This document shows, piece by piece, positions 1-7,064 of a stretch of 14,202 nt of DNA. The DNA is taken from contig JBBAKL010000085.1 in the NCBI GenBank assembly GCA_040403535.1, positions 1-14,202 on the forward strand, given 5' to 3'. The DNA comes from JAHEYG01 sp040403535. GTDB lineage: Bacteria; Bacteroidota; Bacteroidia; B-17B0; Aurantibacillaceae. The notes under the pieces are model-generated. The model did not search any database. It saw only the letters and a program-made list of their open reading frames with translations, and had not been told where the DNA came from. The translations under genes were made by a program, and so were the position numbers. How positions within the stretch are numbered: the stretch's first letter is position 1; each line of letters begins with the position of its first letter.

Positions 1-1
1 A

Positions 2-1732
2 TCGATGAGTTATCCCTTTTATTTAAGACCGCTAACAATTGATGGAAAATTAATGTTTGACGGTGGTTTATACGATAACTTTCCAACCGATGTAATGTAC
101 AACGAATTTTATCCTGATTTCATAATTGGTTCTGACGTAACTGAAAACGATACGGTTGTAGAGGATGATAATTTATACATGCAGATTCGGCATTTAATGA
201 TGTCGCAAAATGAGTTTAATCCAGTTTGTGAGAATGGCGTTCTAATTAAACCTTGGAGTCAGGTTAATACCTTTAATTTTGATGAAATTTCACGACTAAT
301 TGATAGCGGTTATACAGCCACCTTGCGTTTAATTCCGGCAATTAAAAAACAAATCAGCATTGAGGCAGATAATAATCAACTGCGTATTAAGCGAAATTAT
401 TTTAGGCGTGGCTGGAATACGGATAGCGTGGTTTTTAATCAAGTGGAAATAACCGGTGTGAACAAAAACGTGTCTAAATTTATCACCAACAGTATTTTTT
501 TTAAAGAAAAAAAATTCACTTTATCGGATTTAAAAAAGCGTTATTTCAGATTAACCAGTGATGAAAAAATAAAATCAGTTTATCCAATCGTACAAAAAGA
601 TTTTAACTCTGGTTTTTATAAGCTAAAACTAAGTGCCAAGAAGGAAAAAAGTTTTTATCTAGATATAGGAGGAAATATTTCTAATCGTCCAATAAGTGAA
701 ACTTACCTGGGAATTCAATATAATCATTTAGGTAAAATTGGCTTCACAGCTTTTGCAAATGGTTATTATGGAAAATTACATGTAAGTACACATTCCAAAT
801 TAAGATTTGATTTTCCCGGTAAAGTGCCATTTTATATTGAACCGGCTTTTACTTATTCGCGATGGGATTATTTTGCCAGCAGTACATTGTTTTATGATTT
901 TGCCAAACCGGCTTATTTAGTACAGGAAGATATGTTTGGCGAACTTAATGTAGGAATTCCTCTTGGTAATGTATCAACAGCTGTTGTTTCTGGTGGACTA
1001 GCCGAGTGGGGTAACAGGTATTATCAAACAGAAAACTTTAGCAAATTAGATACTGCCGATGCAACCTATTTTGATTTTGCTTTTGGACAAATTGCCTATG
1101 AATTAAACACCTTAAACCGTAAACAATATGCTACATCTGGAACACGGATTTTGTTAAAAGCAAAATACCTGGATGGTGAAGAAAGTTATTATCCCGGAAC
1201 TACATCTATTGATTCTTTAAAATCGGTAAACTACCCACGTCATAACTGGTTAACAGTTAAACTTACATTTGATAGTTATATCAGAACCTTTAAATGGTTT
1301 AAGCTGGGTGTATTTGCCGAAGGTGTATACTCCACTCAAACATTTTTCAGAAATTACACGTCTACTATTTTATCTGCATCGGCATTTAATCCGACTTTAG
1401 AAAGTCAAACTTTAATTATCCCAGCTTATAGGGCACATAATTATCTCGCGGGCGGATTAAAAGCCATAACAACTCCATTTAATAAATTAGATTTGCGATT
1501 AGAGGGGTATTTGTTTCAGCCCGTTAATACCATTCTATCCACTTCCTCACAAGATGCTAAATATTCGTTACCGTTTTTATACCGTAATTTTATTGGTACC
1601 GCAACTTTGGTTTATACCACGCCGGTTGGCCCGATTAGTTTTGGAATTAACTATTATGATAAAAATGAAAATAGCTTTTCCTTCTTTTTCCATTTCGGAT
1701 ACATCATCTTCAACAAGAAATCGATTGATTAA
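2..1732 (+). CDS. Patatin-like phospholipase with POTRA-like and Omp85-like beta-barrel regions (5' truncated)
   Basis: The reading frame is already open at base 2, before the first ATG at 5, so the N-terminal part is outside the window, including the oxyanion glycine loop and the GxSxG nucleophile. The first 50 visible residues are the end of a patatin domain: SYPFYLRPL, then the FDGGLYDNFP block whose Asp (residue 19 counted from the ATG at 5) is the catalytic-dyad Asp in this family. Residues about 143-213 resemble one POTRA domain (VEITGV near its start). Residues about 214-575 are alternating aromatic and polar strands, as in an Omp85/BamA-type barrel. This is the PlpD-like layout, with a lipase on one side of an outer-membrane barrel. 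The family is known to hydrolyse acyl lipids; the exact substrate is not visible. The gene ends at TAA 1730-1732, directly before a terminator. Confidence is high for the patatin part and good for the barrel. Confidence 0.88.
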   Translation, partial: SMSYPFYLRPLTIDGKLMFDGGLYDNFPTDVMYNEFYPDFIIGSDVTENDTVVEDDNLYMQIRHLMMSQNEFNPVCENGVLIKPWSQVNTFNFDEISRLIDSGYTATLRLIPAIKKQISIEADNNQLRIKRNYFRRGWNTDSVVFNQVEITGVNKNVSKFITNSIFFKEKKFTLSDLKKRYFRLTSDEKIKSVYPIVQKDFNSGFYKLKLSAKKEKSFYLDIGGNISNRPISETYLGIQYNHLGKIGFTAFANGYYGKLHVSTHSKLRFDFPGKVPFYIEPAFTYSRWDYFASSTLFYDFAKPAYLVQEDMFGELNVGIPLGNVSTAVVSGGLAEWGNRYYQTENFSKLDTADATYFDFAFGQIAYELNTLNRKQYATSGTRILLKAKYLDGEESYYPGTTSIDSLKSVNYPRHNWLTVKLTFDSYIRTFKWFKLGVFAEGVYSTQTFFRNYTSTILSASAFNPTLESQTLIIPAYRAHNYLAGGLKAITTPFNKLDLRLEGYLFQPVNTILSTSSQDAKYSLPFLYRNFIGTATLVYTTPVGPISFGINYYDKNENSFSFFFHFGYIIFNKKSID

Positions 1733-1771
1733 TTAACAAAAGAGCCCGATTTATTCGGGCTCTTTTGTTAA
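1733..1771. terminator. Bidirectional intrinsic terminator between the patatin gene and sucD
   Basis: A perfect 17-bp inverted repeat (1733-1749 and 1755-1771) surrounds a 5-nt loop, TTTAT. The core is GAGCCCGA/TCGGGCTC, flanked by an A-run on the left and a TTTTGTT tract on the right, so a U-rich tail forms on either strand. It lies between two converging genes (stops at 1732 and 1789) and probably ends transcription from both. Confidence 0.9.
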
Positions 1772-1788
1772 TGATTTTTGTATGTTTT

Positions 1789-2673
1789 TTAAGCAACAAC
1801 TTTACCTAAAACCTTAGCCATTGTTTTTCCAATATTAGCCGGTGATTCACATACATGAATACCACACTCTCTCATGATGGCCATTTTTGCCTGTGCTGTA
1901 TCATCTTTACCACCTACAATTGCACCTGCATGTCCCATTGTTCTTCCTTTAGGAGCAGTTTGACCTGCAATGAAACCAACAACAGGTTTTTTATTTCCGT
2001 TAGCTTTAATCCAGCGAGCAGCATCAGCTTCGTAAGTTCCACCAATTTCACCAATCATTATGATTCCTTCAGTTTCAGGATCATTCATTAATAATTCAAC
2101 TGCTTCTTTGGTGGTTGTTCCAATAATAGGATCGCCTCCAATTCCGATTGCAGTGGTTACACCTAATCCTGCTTTCGCTACTTGATCAGCTGCTTCATAA
2201 GTTAATGTACCTGATTTAGAAACGATACCAATTTTACCTTTTTTAAATACAAAGCCCGGCATAATTCCAACTTTTGCTTCGTCGGCAGTAATTACACCCG
2301 GACAGTTAGGTCCAATTAATCGGCAATCTTTTCCTTTTAAATATTCTTTTGCATAGATCATGTCTTTAACAGGAATTCCTTCAGTGATGCAAATAATAAC
2401 TTTAATTCCGGCTTCAGCGGCTTCCATAATTGCATCAGCTGCAAATGCTGCCGGAACGAAAATGATGGAAACATCAGCACCGGTTTGTTTAACTGCGTCT
2501 GAAACGGTATTAAAAACCGGACGATCTAGATGTTTTGTTCCGCCTTTACCTGGCGTAACACCACCTACAACATTAGAACCGTATTCAATCATTTGTGTAG
2601 CGTGAAAAGTACCTTCACCACCAGTAAATCCTTGAACTATTATTTTTGAATTTTTGTTTACTAAAACTGACAT
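1789..2673 (-). CDS. sucD: Succinyl-CoA ligase (ADP/GDP-forming) subunit alpha
   Basis: This is the alpha subunit of the TCA-cycle enzyme that converts succinyl-CoA to succinate with formation of a nucleoside triphosphate, in the cytoplasm. At 294 residues it has the normal length. The N-terminal CoA-binding Rossmann domain shows GFTGGEGTFH (residues 15-24) and VTPGKGG (39-45). The ligase domain has IGPNCPG (120-126), SKSGTLTYE (152-160) and KGRTMGHAGA (242-251). His248 is the residue phosphorylated in the family. The beta-subunit gene sucC, the obligate partner, is not in this window, so the two subunits are encoded apart here. The gene lies 48 bp downstream of a small gene of unknown function on the same strand and may be cotranscribed with it, although a promoter-like element is also present in the gap. 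Confidence 0.97.
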   Translation of the reverse strand: MSVLVNKNSKIIVQGFTGGEGTFHATQMIEYGSNVVGGVTPGKGGTKHLDRPVFNTVSDAVKQTGADVSIIFVPAAFAADAIMEAAEAGIKVIICITEGIPVKDMIYAKEYLKGKDCRLIGPNCPGVITADEAKVGIMPGFVFKKGKIGIVSKSGTLTYEAADQVAKAGLGVTTAIGIGGDPIIGTTTKEAVELLMNDPETEGIIMIGEIGGTYEADAARWIKANGNKKPVVGFIAGQTAPKGRTMGHAGAIVGGKDDTAQAKMAIMRECGIHVCESPANIGKTMAKVLGKVVA

Positions 2674-2695
2674 AAAAAACGTTTTAATTAGGGGC

Positions 2696-2703
2696 TAAAT
2701 ATA
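2696..2703 (-). promoter_or_regulatory. Possible sucD promoter -7 element
   Basis: Read on the minus strand, the sequence is TATATTTA, ending 22 nt before the sucD ATG. It fits the Bacteroidetes -7 consensus TAnnTTTG except for the last base. I see no convincing TTG at the usual -33 distance, so this is only a candidate. Confidence 0.3.
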
Positions 2704-2721
2704 GTAGTTTTATTTAATATT

Positions 2722-3162
2722 TTAATTATTATCTCCACCAAAATATAATGATTCAATCGCATCCGCATTAAAAGCAACGTCATAAATGGCTTCATTTAAT
2801 ATAGCTTCATTGGTAAATTCAACCGGCTGAACTGCCTGAACAATAACCGTTTCACATGGGCTACCATCGTTACGTTTATCTGTTGTAACTGTAACAGCCG
2901 AATAGGTTCCGTAACCACCTTCTTTTAATAATTTGTATAAATTTAAATTTTGATTGAACTCACCACAACGGCTATTCATGTAAACAACATCCTTCCCGAA
3001 ATAGCGTCCTTGAATGATCCATGCATAAACAAATTGATAGCGGAAGGTTCCGTCTTTCATTTTTATTGCAACATCAATTCGGTAAACTCCTGGAGAAACT
3101 TCATCCACTTTATAATTCCATCTCGCGGCAATATTTGCTATGGCAATTTTTAAATCAAACAT
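2722..3162 (-). CDS. Conserved-looking small protein of unknown function (possible YbjN/type III chaperone-like fold)
   Basis: I do not recognise this 146-residue protein with certainty. It has no signal peptide or membrane segment and is probably cytoplasmic. The order of elements can be read as an N-terminal helix (2-17), a beta pair with GVYRIDVAIK (25-34) and FRYQFVYAWI (40-49), a strand KDVVYMNSRCG (57-67), a helix LYKLLKEGGY (75-84), a strand YSAVTVTTD, a strand ETVIVQAVQPV (104-114), and a C-terminal helix ending in ADAIESLYFGG (133-143). This alpha-beta-alpha layout is like the YbjN/type III secretion chaperone-like fold, but that is inference from pattern only. Its 3' end lies 48 bp before sucD on the same strand. 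The start at 3162 is supported by a promoter-like element just upstream. Confidence 0.75.
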   Translation of the reverse strand: MFDLKIAIANIAARWNYKVDEVSPGVYRIDVAIKMKDGTFRYQFVYAWIIQGRYFGKDVVYMNSRCGEFNQNLNLYKLLKEGGYGTYSAVTVTTDKRNDGSPCETVIVQAVQPVEFTNEAILNEAIYDVAFNADAIESLYFGGDNN

Positions 3163-3188
3163 CTTATTTTGGTTAATGGTTTATAGGG

Positions 3189-3216
3189 TAAAAATAGAAA
3201 AAGAAGAAATAAACAA
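3189..3216 (-). promoter_or_regulatory. Candidate promoter of the 146-residue gene
   Basis: On the minus strand a TTG (3216-3214) is followed after 17 nt by TATTTTTA (3196-3189), ending 26 nt before the ATG at 3162. This resembles the Bacteroidetes arrangement TTG-N17-23-TAnnTTTG with a mismatch at the last base. The area is AT-rich, so chance matches are likely. Confidence 0.33.
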
Positions 3217-3256
3217 CGGATTGGTTAATAATTAGTTTAAAACTTTAAATCATACC

Positions 3257-3282
3257 CTATTTTTAGCTATATTTATACTTTG
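3257..3282 (+). promoter_or_regulatory. Promoter region of the DUF4290-murA operon
   Basis: Three overlapping -7-like elements precede the ATG at 3293: CTATTTTTA (3257-3265), TATATTTA (3268-3275) and TATACTTTG (3274-3282, one base too long for TAnnTTTG). None has a TTG at the expected -33 distance. The CTATTTTTA 9-mer also occurs at 3197-3189 facing the divergent gene, so the intergenic region carries the same element pointing both ways. Confidence 0.3.
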
Positions 3283-3292
3283 AATTTATAGT

Positions 3293-3925
3293 ATGGAATA
3301 CAATACACAGTTGCCAAAAATGATCATTCCGGAATATGGCCGAAACATACAAGGAATGATTGAATATTGCTGCAGCATAAAGGACCGTGAAGAACGCAAT
3401 TTGTGTGCAAAAGCTATTATTCAAGTGATGGGGCAGTTAAATCCACATTTGCGTGACGTAGCAGATTTTACCCATAAACTGTGGGATCATTTATTTATCA
3501 TTTCAGGTTTTAAATTGGATGTAGATTCTCCTTACCCAAAACCTGCTCCCGAAACCTTTAAAGAAAAACCTGAACGCCTCACTTATCCGAGTGGAAAAAT
3601 CCGATATAAGCATTATGGAAAAACCATTGAAGGGATTATCAAAAAAGCTAAAGAAATGAAAGACGGTGCGGAGAAAGATGAATTAACACGTTTAATCGCT
3701 AATCATTTAAAAAAATCATACCTGAACTGGAATAAAGATTCTATTACGGATGATGTTATTTTTAAGAATCTTAATGAGTTATCGGGTGGTGAGTTAAAAA
3801 TGCATGAATCTGCGGTATTAAGCTCTCATCAGGAATTGAAAGGTGGAAATAACAATAAGCCCCGTCATAAATTCCAAAATAATAAACATAAACATAAGCA
3901 CAATAAGCATCATCGTAAACACTAA
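3293..3925 (+). CDS. DUF4290 domain-containing protein with a His/Lys-rich tail
   Basis: This 210-residue protein matches the Bacteroidetes DUF4290 family, whose gene commonly lies directly before murA, as it does here (19-bp gap). The function is unknown. Family-like parts are the N-terminal PEYGRNIQGMIEYC (residues 13-26), the THKLWDHLFIISGF block (60-73) and YPSGKIRYKHYGK (98-110). A signal peptide and membrane helices are absent, so a cytoplasmic location is expected. The last 21 residues are very basic and hold seven His (192, 199, 201, 203, 206, 207, 210) among many Lys and Asn. They could bind metal or nucleic acid, or could simply be a disordered tail. Conserved linkage to murA suggests a role in envelope growth, but this is inference. 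Confidence 0.88.
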   Translation: MEYNTQLPKMIIPEYGRNIQGMIEYCCSIKDREERNLCAKAIIQVMGQLNPHLRDVADFTHKLWDHLFIISGFKLDVDSPYPKPAPETFKEKPERLTYPSGKIRYKHYGKTIEGIIKKAKEMKDGAEKDELTRLIANHLKKSYLNWNKDSITDDVIFKNLNELSGGELKMHESAVLSSHQELKGGNNNKPRHKFQNNKHKHKHNKHHRKH

Positions 3926-3944
3926 TTCATAAACTTCTCTTTCT

Positions 3945-5249
3945 ATGGCCATATTTGAAGTTACTGGCGGCAAACAATTAAAAGGTGAAATAATTCCTCA
4001 GGGAGCAAAAAACGAGGCGCTACAAATTCTGTGTGCCGTTTTACTTACTAACGAGAAAGTAACGATCAGCAATATCCCGGATATTGTAGATATAAATAAA
4101 CTTATTGATTTACTGCGTGATCTTGGTGTAAAGGTTGAAAAAACCGGACACGAAGAATATACTTTTCAGTCGGATGAAGTTAAAGTGGATTATTTGGTTT
4201 CTCCAGAATTTAAAAAGAAGGGTGGAGGTTTAAGAGGTTCGGTAATGATTATCGGCCCAATGTTGGCTCGATTTGGCAGGGCTTACATGCCTAAGCCGGG
4301 TGGCGATAAAATCGGACGCCGCAGAATGGATACCCACTTCATTGGCTTTGAAAATCTAGGTGCTAAATTTGATTACGACAGCGATAATGAAATGTTTAAG
4401 GTGCATGCTGAAAAACTGAAAGGCACTTATATGTTGCTGGATGAAGCTTCAGTTACCGGTACTGCCAACATTATAATGGCCGCTGTATTGGCCGAAGGAA
4501 CAACAACCATTTACAATGCTGCCTGCGAACCTTATATTCAGCAACTATGCAAAATGTTGGTGAGAATGGGTGCTAAAATAAATGGAATAGGTTCTAATTT
4601 GTTAAACATTGAAGGTGTAACATCGTTAAAAGGAACAACGCACCGTTTGCTTCCCGATATGATTGAAATCGGATCCTTTATCGGATTGGCGGCAATGACA
4701 CAATCGGAAATTACAATAAAGGATGTTTCTTATGATAACTTAGGTTGTATTCCTCGTGTTTTTTCACGTCTAGGTATAAAAATGGAACGCAGAGGAGATG
4801 ATATTTTTATTCCAAGTCAAAGTCATTACGAAATTGACACATTTATTGACGGTTCTATTTTAACGATAGCAGATGCAATTTGGCCGGGTTTCACTCCCGA
4901 TTTGTTAAGTATTGTACTTGTTACCGCTACTCAAGCACGTGGAAATGTTTTAATTCATCAGAAAATGTTTGAAAGCCGTTTGTTCTTTGTGGATAAACTA
5001 ATCGATATGGGCGCACAAATTATTTTATGTGATCCTCACCGCGCAACTGTTATTGGCTTAGATAAAAAAGTACAATTAAAAGCCATTCAGATGGCATCGC
5101 CTGATATTAGAGCCGGGGTTTCTTTATTGATAGCTGCAATGAGTGCAAAAGGTAAAAGCACCATATTTAACATCAATCAAATTGATAGAGGTTATCAAAA
5201 TATTGATTGCCGATTAAACGCTATTGGTGCTGAAATCATTAGAAAGTAA
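3945..5249 (+). CDS. murA: UDP-N-acetylglucosamine 1-carboxyvinyltransferase (Asp-type active site)
   Basis: MurA transfers enolpyruvate from PEP to UDP-GlcNAc, the first committed step of peptidoglycan synthesis, in the cytoplasm. The 434 residues form the two inside-out alpha/beta domains of the EPSP synthase family. Visible catalytic and binding residues are Lys22-Asn23 (in QGAKNEAL), Arg126 (IGRRRMDTH), Asp319 (FTPDLL), Arg345 (FESRL) and Arg389 (SPDIRAG). The mobile catalytic loop reads PKPGGDKIG, so Asp121 (GAT at 4305-4307) stands where E. coli MurA has Cys115. Enzymes with Asp there are active but are not alkylated by fosfomycin; this is known from mycobacterial and chlamydial MurA. 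The gene is second in the envelope operon, with 10 bp to the following lipoprotein gene. Confidence 0.97.
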   Translation: MAIFEVTGGKQLKGEIIPQGAKNEALQILCAVLLTNEKVTISNIPDIVDINKLIDLLRDLGVKVEKTGHEEYTFQSDEVKVDYLVSPEFKKKGGGLRGSVMIIGPMLARFGRAYMPKPGGDKIGRRRMDTHFIGFENLGAKFDYDSDNEMFKVHAEKLKGTYMLLDEASVTGTANIIMAAVLAEGTTTIYNAACEPYIQQLCKMLVRMGAKINGIGSNLLNIEGVTSLKGTTHRLLPDMIEIGSFIGLAAMTQSEITIKDVSYDNLGCIPRVFSRLGIKMERRGDDIFIPSQSHYEIDTFIDGSILTIADAIWPGFTPDLLSIVLVTATQARGNVLIHQKMFESRLFFVDKLIDMGAQIILCDPHRATVIGLDKKVQLKAIQMASPDIRAGVSLLIAAMSAKGKSTIFNINQIDRGYQNIDCRLNAIGAEIIRK

Positions 5250-5259
5250 AATTGTTACC

Positions 5260-5838
5260 ATGTTTAAACGAGCTCCATTACTGATTTTTGCTGCTTTATT
5301 TTTGATTGCCTGTAAAACAAAAAAGCAAACATCAACTTCCATTTCTAAGGAAACATCTGCTTCTGTAATTGCAAAAGTGGATGTGCCGGAAGGCCTGAAT
5401 TTAGGGAATAGGGCGCCTGAAATTAATTTGAATGATCGGGAAGGCAAGCCTCTTAAACTTTCTTCTTTAAGAGGTAAAATTGTTCTCATTGATTTTTGGG
5501 CAAGTTGGTGCGCGCCTTGCCGTGCCGAAAATCCTGTGGTTGTTGCGGCTCATAACGTTTTTAAAGATCAAAAATTTAAAGGTGGAGACGGTTTTGCAAT
5601 ATATAGTGTATCGCTCGATAATAATAAAGACGCTTGGTTAAAAGCCATTAGTTTTGACGGATTACTTTGGCCCTATCATGTTAGTGATTTGTTGGGCTGG
5701 AACAATAGTGCGGCTGCAAAGTATGCTGTTTATGGTATTCCAACTAATTTCCTAATTGATGGAGATGGCATCATAATTGCTAAAGCATTAAGAGGCGAAG
5801 CGTTGCATAAAACATTAGAAGAACTGCGTTTAAAATAA
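5260..5838 (+). CDS. TlpA-like thioredoxin-fold lipoprotein (redox-competent)
   Basis: The protein is a membrane-anchored thiol-disulfide oxidoreductase of the TlpA/ResA type. I place the start at the ATG at 5260 rather than the in-frame ATG at 5224. It gives a clean lipoprotein signal peptide (MFKRAPLLIFAALFLIAC, lipidated Cys18), and the earlier start would add 12 residues ahead of it and overlap murA. The mature protein (192 codons in total) has a Ser/Thr/Lys linker to about residue 40, then the domain: NRAPEINLND (50-59), the active site WASWCAPCRAE (80-90, Cys84 and Cys87), SVSLDNNKDAW (116-126), and the cis-Pro loop YGIPTNF (Pro161). It probably acts in the periplasm, reducing or exchanging disulfides on envelope proteins; the partner is unknown. 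The stop overlaps the next start by one base (TAATG), which suggests translational coupling. Confidence 0.92.
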   Translation: MFKRAPLLIFAALFLIACKTKKQTSTSISKETSASVIAKVDVPEGLNLGNRAPEINLNDREGKPLKLSSLRGKIVLIDFWASWCAPCRAENPVVVAAHNVFKDQKFKGGDGFAIYSVSLDNNKDAWLKAISFDGLLWPYHVSDLLGWNNSAAAKYAVYGIPTNFLIDGDGIIIAKALRGEALHKTLEELRLK

Positions 5839-7064
5839 TGCTTAATAAGTTCAGATATAGCTTATATTTTATTCTTGTACTTGTTAATTTAAGTGCGCAA
5901 AACACTTCTGTAAAAGTAGGTGATGTCGGATTGCCGCTAATATTAAATAATCCGCAAAACACGCTTCAAAGTATTTCATTTCCTTATTTAAATAAAGTTG
6001 TACTTGTTCATTTCTGGTCATCCAGTGTTTCAAAATCAAAACCATTTATTCCTCGCTTAACTGATTTATATGAACGTTACAGTGCAACAATCTATCGGAA
6101 TACGGATGGATTTGAAGTTTTTTCTGTGGCGATACAAAGTGATAAAACAGCCTGGGTAGAAGATATTGCAAATTATAAAATGGATAAAATCACTAATTTA
6201 ATAGCTAATCGTGGTTTTAATGATTTATCCGTTCGTAATTATAAAATTACCCAATTGCCTCTTACTTTGTTAATCGATGAAAAAGGGATTATAATTATGA
6301 TTAACCCAACTCAGCTTCAAATTGAAGATGTTTTAGACGGAAAAAAGAACTCACCACAAAACACCAAAGATTTAAAAGGTAAACTTTTATTGAGCGAAAC
6401 ACCTACAGATGTTGTAAAAAACCAAAAGATGGTATTAATGAACAGATTCAGCGATACAATAAGCCGAACGGTTTCTGATAATACCGGAATGTTTACTTTT
6501 TACGGAGTTAAATTTTTAAGTGAATATATCGTTAAACTCGACACTACAGGTCCGGTTTCCGCTTCTCAAAAAGCATTCATTAGTACAATTTCAGGAGGAG
6601 TTTTTGCTACCATTACACGAGGTGGAGGCAAATTCGAATGTAATTTGAATACAAATGATATTGCCAAAATGAGTGCAAGCGAAAAAAACGCCGCAGCTTC
6701 TAAAAACGATATAACCCTTAGTGCAAACATAAGCTTTAAAAACGGTAGCACAGAGTTTGACGAAAATTCATATCCTGAAATGAATAAAATAGCCACCATG
6801 ATGGCTAAAAACAAGGAATACACACTTGAACTTATTTCTCATACCGATTGTAAAGGTGACGACGAGGCTAATTTAGAACTATCTAAAAAAAGAGCTGCTG
6901 CTATTAAGGCCTATATCGTTACCCAAGGAATAACAGCAACTCGAATCAGAGCCACAGGTAAAGGCGAATCTCAAATTATGAATAAATGTAAAAACGGAGA
7001 ACCTTGTAATGAGTCGGAACACATAGAAAATAACCGTGTTGAGATGAAATTTAACAAGCCATGA
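5838..7064 (+). CDS. Thioredoxin-like (cysteine-less) / OmpA C-terminal domain fusion protein
   Basis: A signal peptide (residues 1-20, ending NLSA-Q) leads to three parts. Residues about 25-165 have a TlpA-like thioredoxin fold: VVLVHFWSSS (54-63), FEVFSVAIQSDKTAW (92-106), and a cis-Pro loop ITQLPLTLLID (Pro141). The CxxC pair is replaced by Val64 and Ser67, so it cannot do thiol chemistry. Residues about 178-237 (LKGKLL to VKLDTT) look like a small beta-sandwich of the carboxypeptidase-regulatory type. Residues about 292-406 are an OmpA-type peptidoglycan-binding domain with ISFKNGSTEFDEN, HTDCKGDDEANLELSKKRA (Asp337, Arg352) and the GESQIMNKC...CNESEHIENNR block. It probably sits in the periplasm bound to the cell wall, using the dead thioredoxin fold for binding. 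It overlaps the TlpA gene by 1 bp and the next start by 4 bp (ATGA). Confidence 0.9.
   Translation: MLNKFRYSLYFILVLVNLSAQNTSVKVGDVGLPLILNNPQNTLQSISFPYLNKVVLVHFWSSSVSKSKPFIPRLTDLYERYSATIYRNTDGFEVFSVAIQSDKTAWVEDIANYKMDKITNLIANRGFNDLSVRNYKITQLPLTLLIDEKGIIIMINPTQLQIEDVLDGKKNSPQNTKDLKGKLLLSETPTDVVKNQKMVLMNRFSDTISRTVSDNTGMFTFYGVKFLSEYIVKLDTTGPVSASQKAFISTISGGVFATITRGGGKFECNLNTNDIAKMSASEKNAAASKNDITLSANISFKNGSTEFDENSYPEMNKIATMMAKNKEYTLELISHTDCKGDDEANLELSKKRAAAIKAYIVTQGITATRIRATGKGESQIMNKCKNGEPCNESEHIENNRVEMKFNKP

Noticed and set aside
1855..2605. Plus-strand open frames inside sucD
   Set aside because: They are antisense to a clear sucD and encode low-complexity sequence without domains.
5224..5259. 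Earlier in-frame ATG for the TlpA-like lipoprotein
   Set aside because: It would put 12 residues before the signal peptide and overlap murA by 26 bp; the ATG at 5260 gives a standard lipoprotein signal.
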